The notes below the pieces were generated by a model that was given only the letters and a program-made list of their open reading frames with translations, did no database searches and was not told the origin of the DNA. DNA of 14,494 nucleotides from JASMTM01 sp046483075. Its GTDB lineage: Bacteria > Thermotogota > Thermotogae > Petrotogales > Kosmotogaceae. A program made the position numbers and the translations under genes. Shown here in pieces: positions 14,451 to 14,494 of this stretch (positions are counted from its first letter, which is position 1; every line of letters starts with the position of its first letter). The stretch spans positions 1-14,494 of the forward strand of contig JAWODV010000023.1 in the NCBI GenBank assembly GCA_046483075.1. The letters run 5' to 3'.

Positions 14451-14494
14451 ATGAAAATAATCATTCTGTGTATTTTTTTAATTATGGCAGCTTC
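14451..14494 (+). CDS. Exported protein, N-terminus only (cut by the right edge)
   Basis: ATG 14451 follows a good Shine-Dalgarno (GAGGTG). The 14 complete codons read MKIIILCIFLIMAA and continue towards Ser, a lysine plus a hydrophobic core typical of a signal peptide or N-terminal anchor. Nothing of the mature protein is in the window. It shares promoter context and direction with the 1097-residue gene, and may belong to the same surface-protein family or regulon. Confidence 0.6.
   Translation, partial: MKIIILCIFLIMAA

Overview
The window looks like an accessory region of a low-GC, SD-rich bacterial chromosome. AGGAGG-type ribosome-binding sites are strong, GTG/TTG starts occur, and non-coding repeat blocks rich in TCTCG, CGGTTCA and two-hairpin palindromes separate the genes. 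The repeat style and gene types fit a Thermotogota member of the Kosmotoga type. That is recalled resemblance rather than proof: no rRNA, tRNA or marker gene is present.

Layout. Left edge (1-1617): a minus-strand unknown gene runs off the window and overlaps (ATGA) a tocopherol-cyclase-like gene that looks truncated at its C-terminus. Divergent from these is a small membrane-protein gene broken by an in-frame TAA. Next (1618-4325) is a bicistronic AbiE toxin-antitoxin system (antitoxin-type regulator 2060-2863, nucleotidyltransferase toxin 2860-3828). It is bracketed by two direct repeats of 169 bp that differ at one base. From 7329 down to 4326 a minus-strand operon encodes an NTF2/SnoaL-like protein, a short-chain dehydrogenase and a CrtI/amine-oxidase-type flavoprotein. 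These are tightly coupled and plausibly modify one lipid or isoprenoid-like small molecule; the substrate cannot be read from sequence. On the right, plus-strand genes encode exported proteins: a beta-helix protein (8002-9627), a 1097-residue multidomain surface protein (10260-13553) and the first codons of another exported protein (14451 to the edge).

The most unusual content is non-coding. Four sites (about 1618-1911, 3829-4330, 10100-10200, 13584-14157) carry mosaics of the same modules: REP-like two-hairpin units; arrays of short hairpins with unrelated stems separated by a constant CATATCC; tandem heptamers of CGGTTCA type; a TTCACGTGTTTTT leader; and TCTCG tracts phased at 8 bp (TCTCGNNN) or 7 bp (TCTCGNN). 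At the two fullest sites the modules come in the same order and on the same strand, whatever the direction of neighbouring genes. Stems differ between copies yet stay self-complementary, which suggests selection on structure or a copying mechanism rather than simple low complexity. The AbiE cassette between near-identical copies of this material suggests the repeats serve as recombination or insertion sites.
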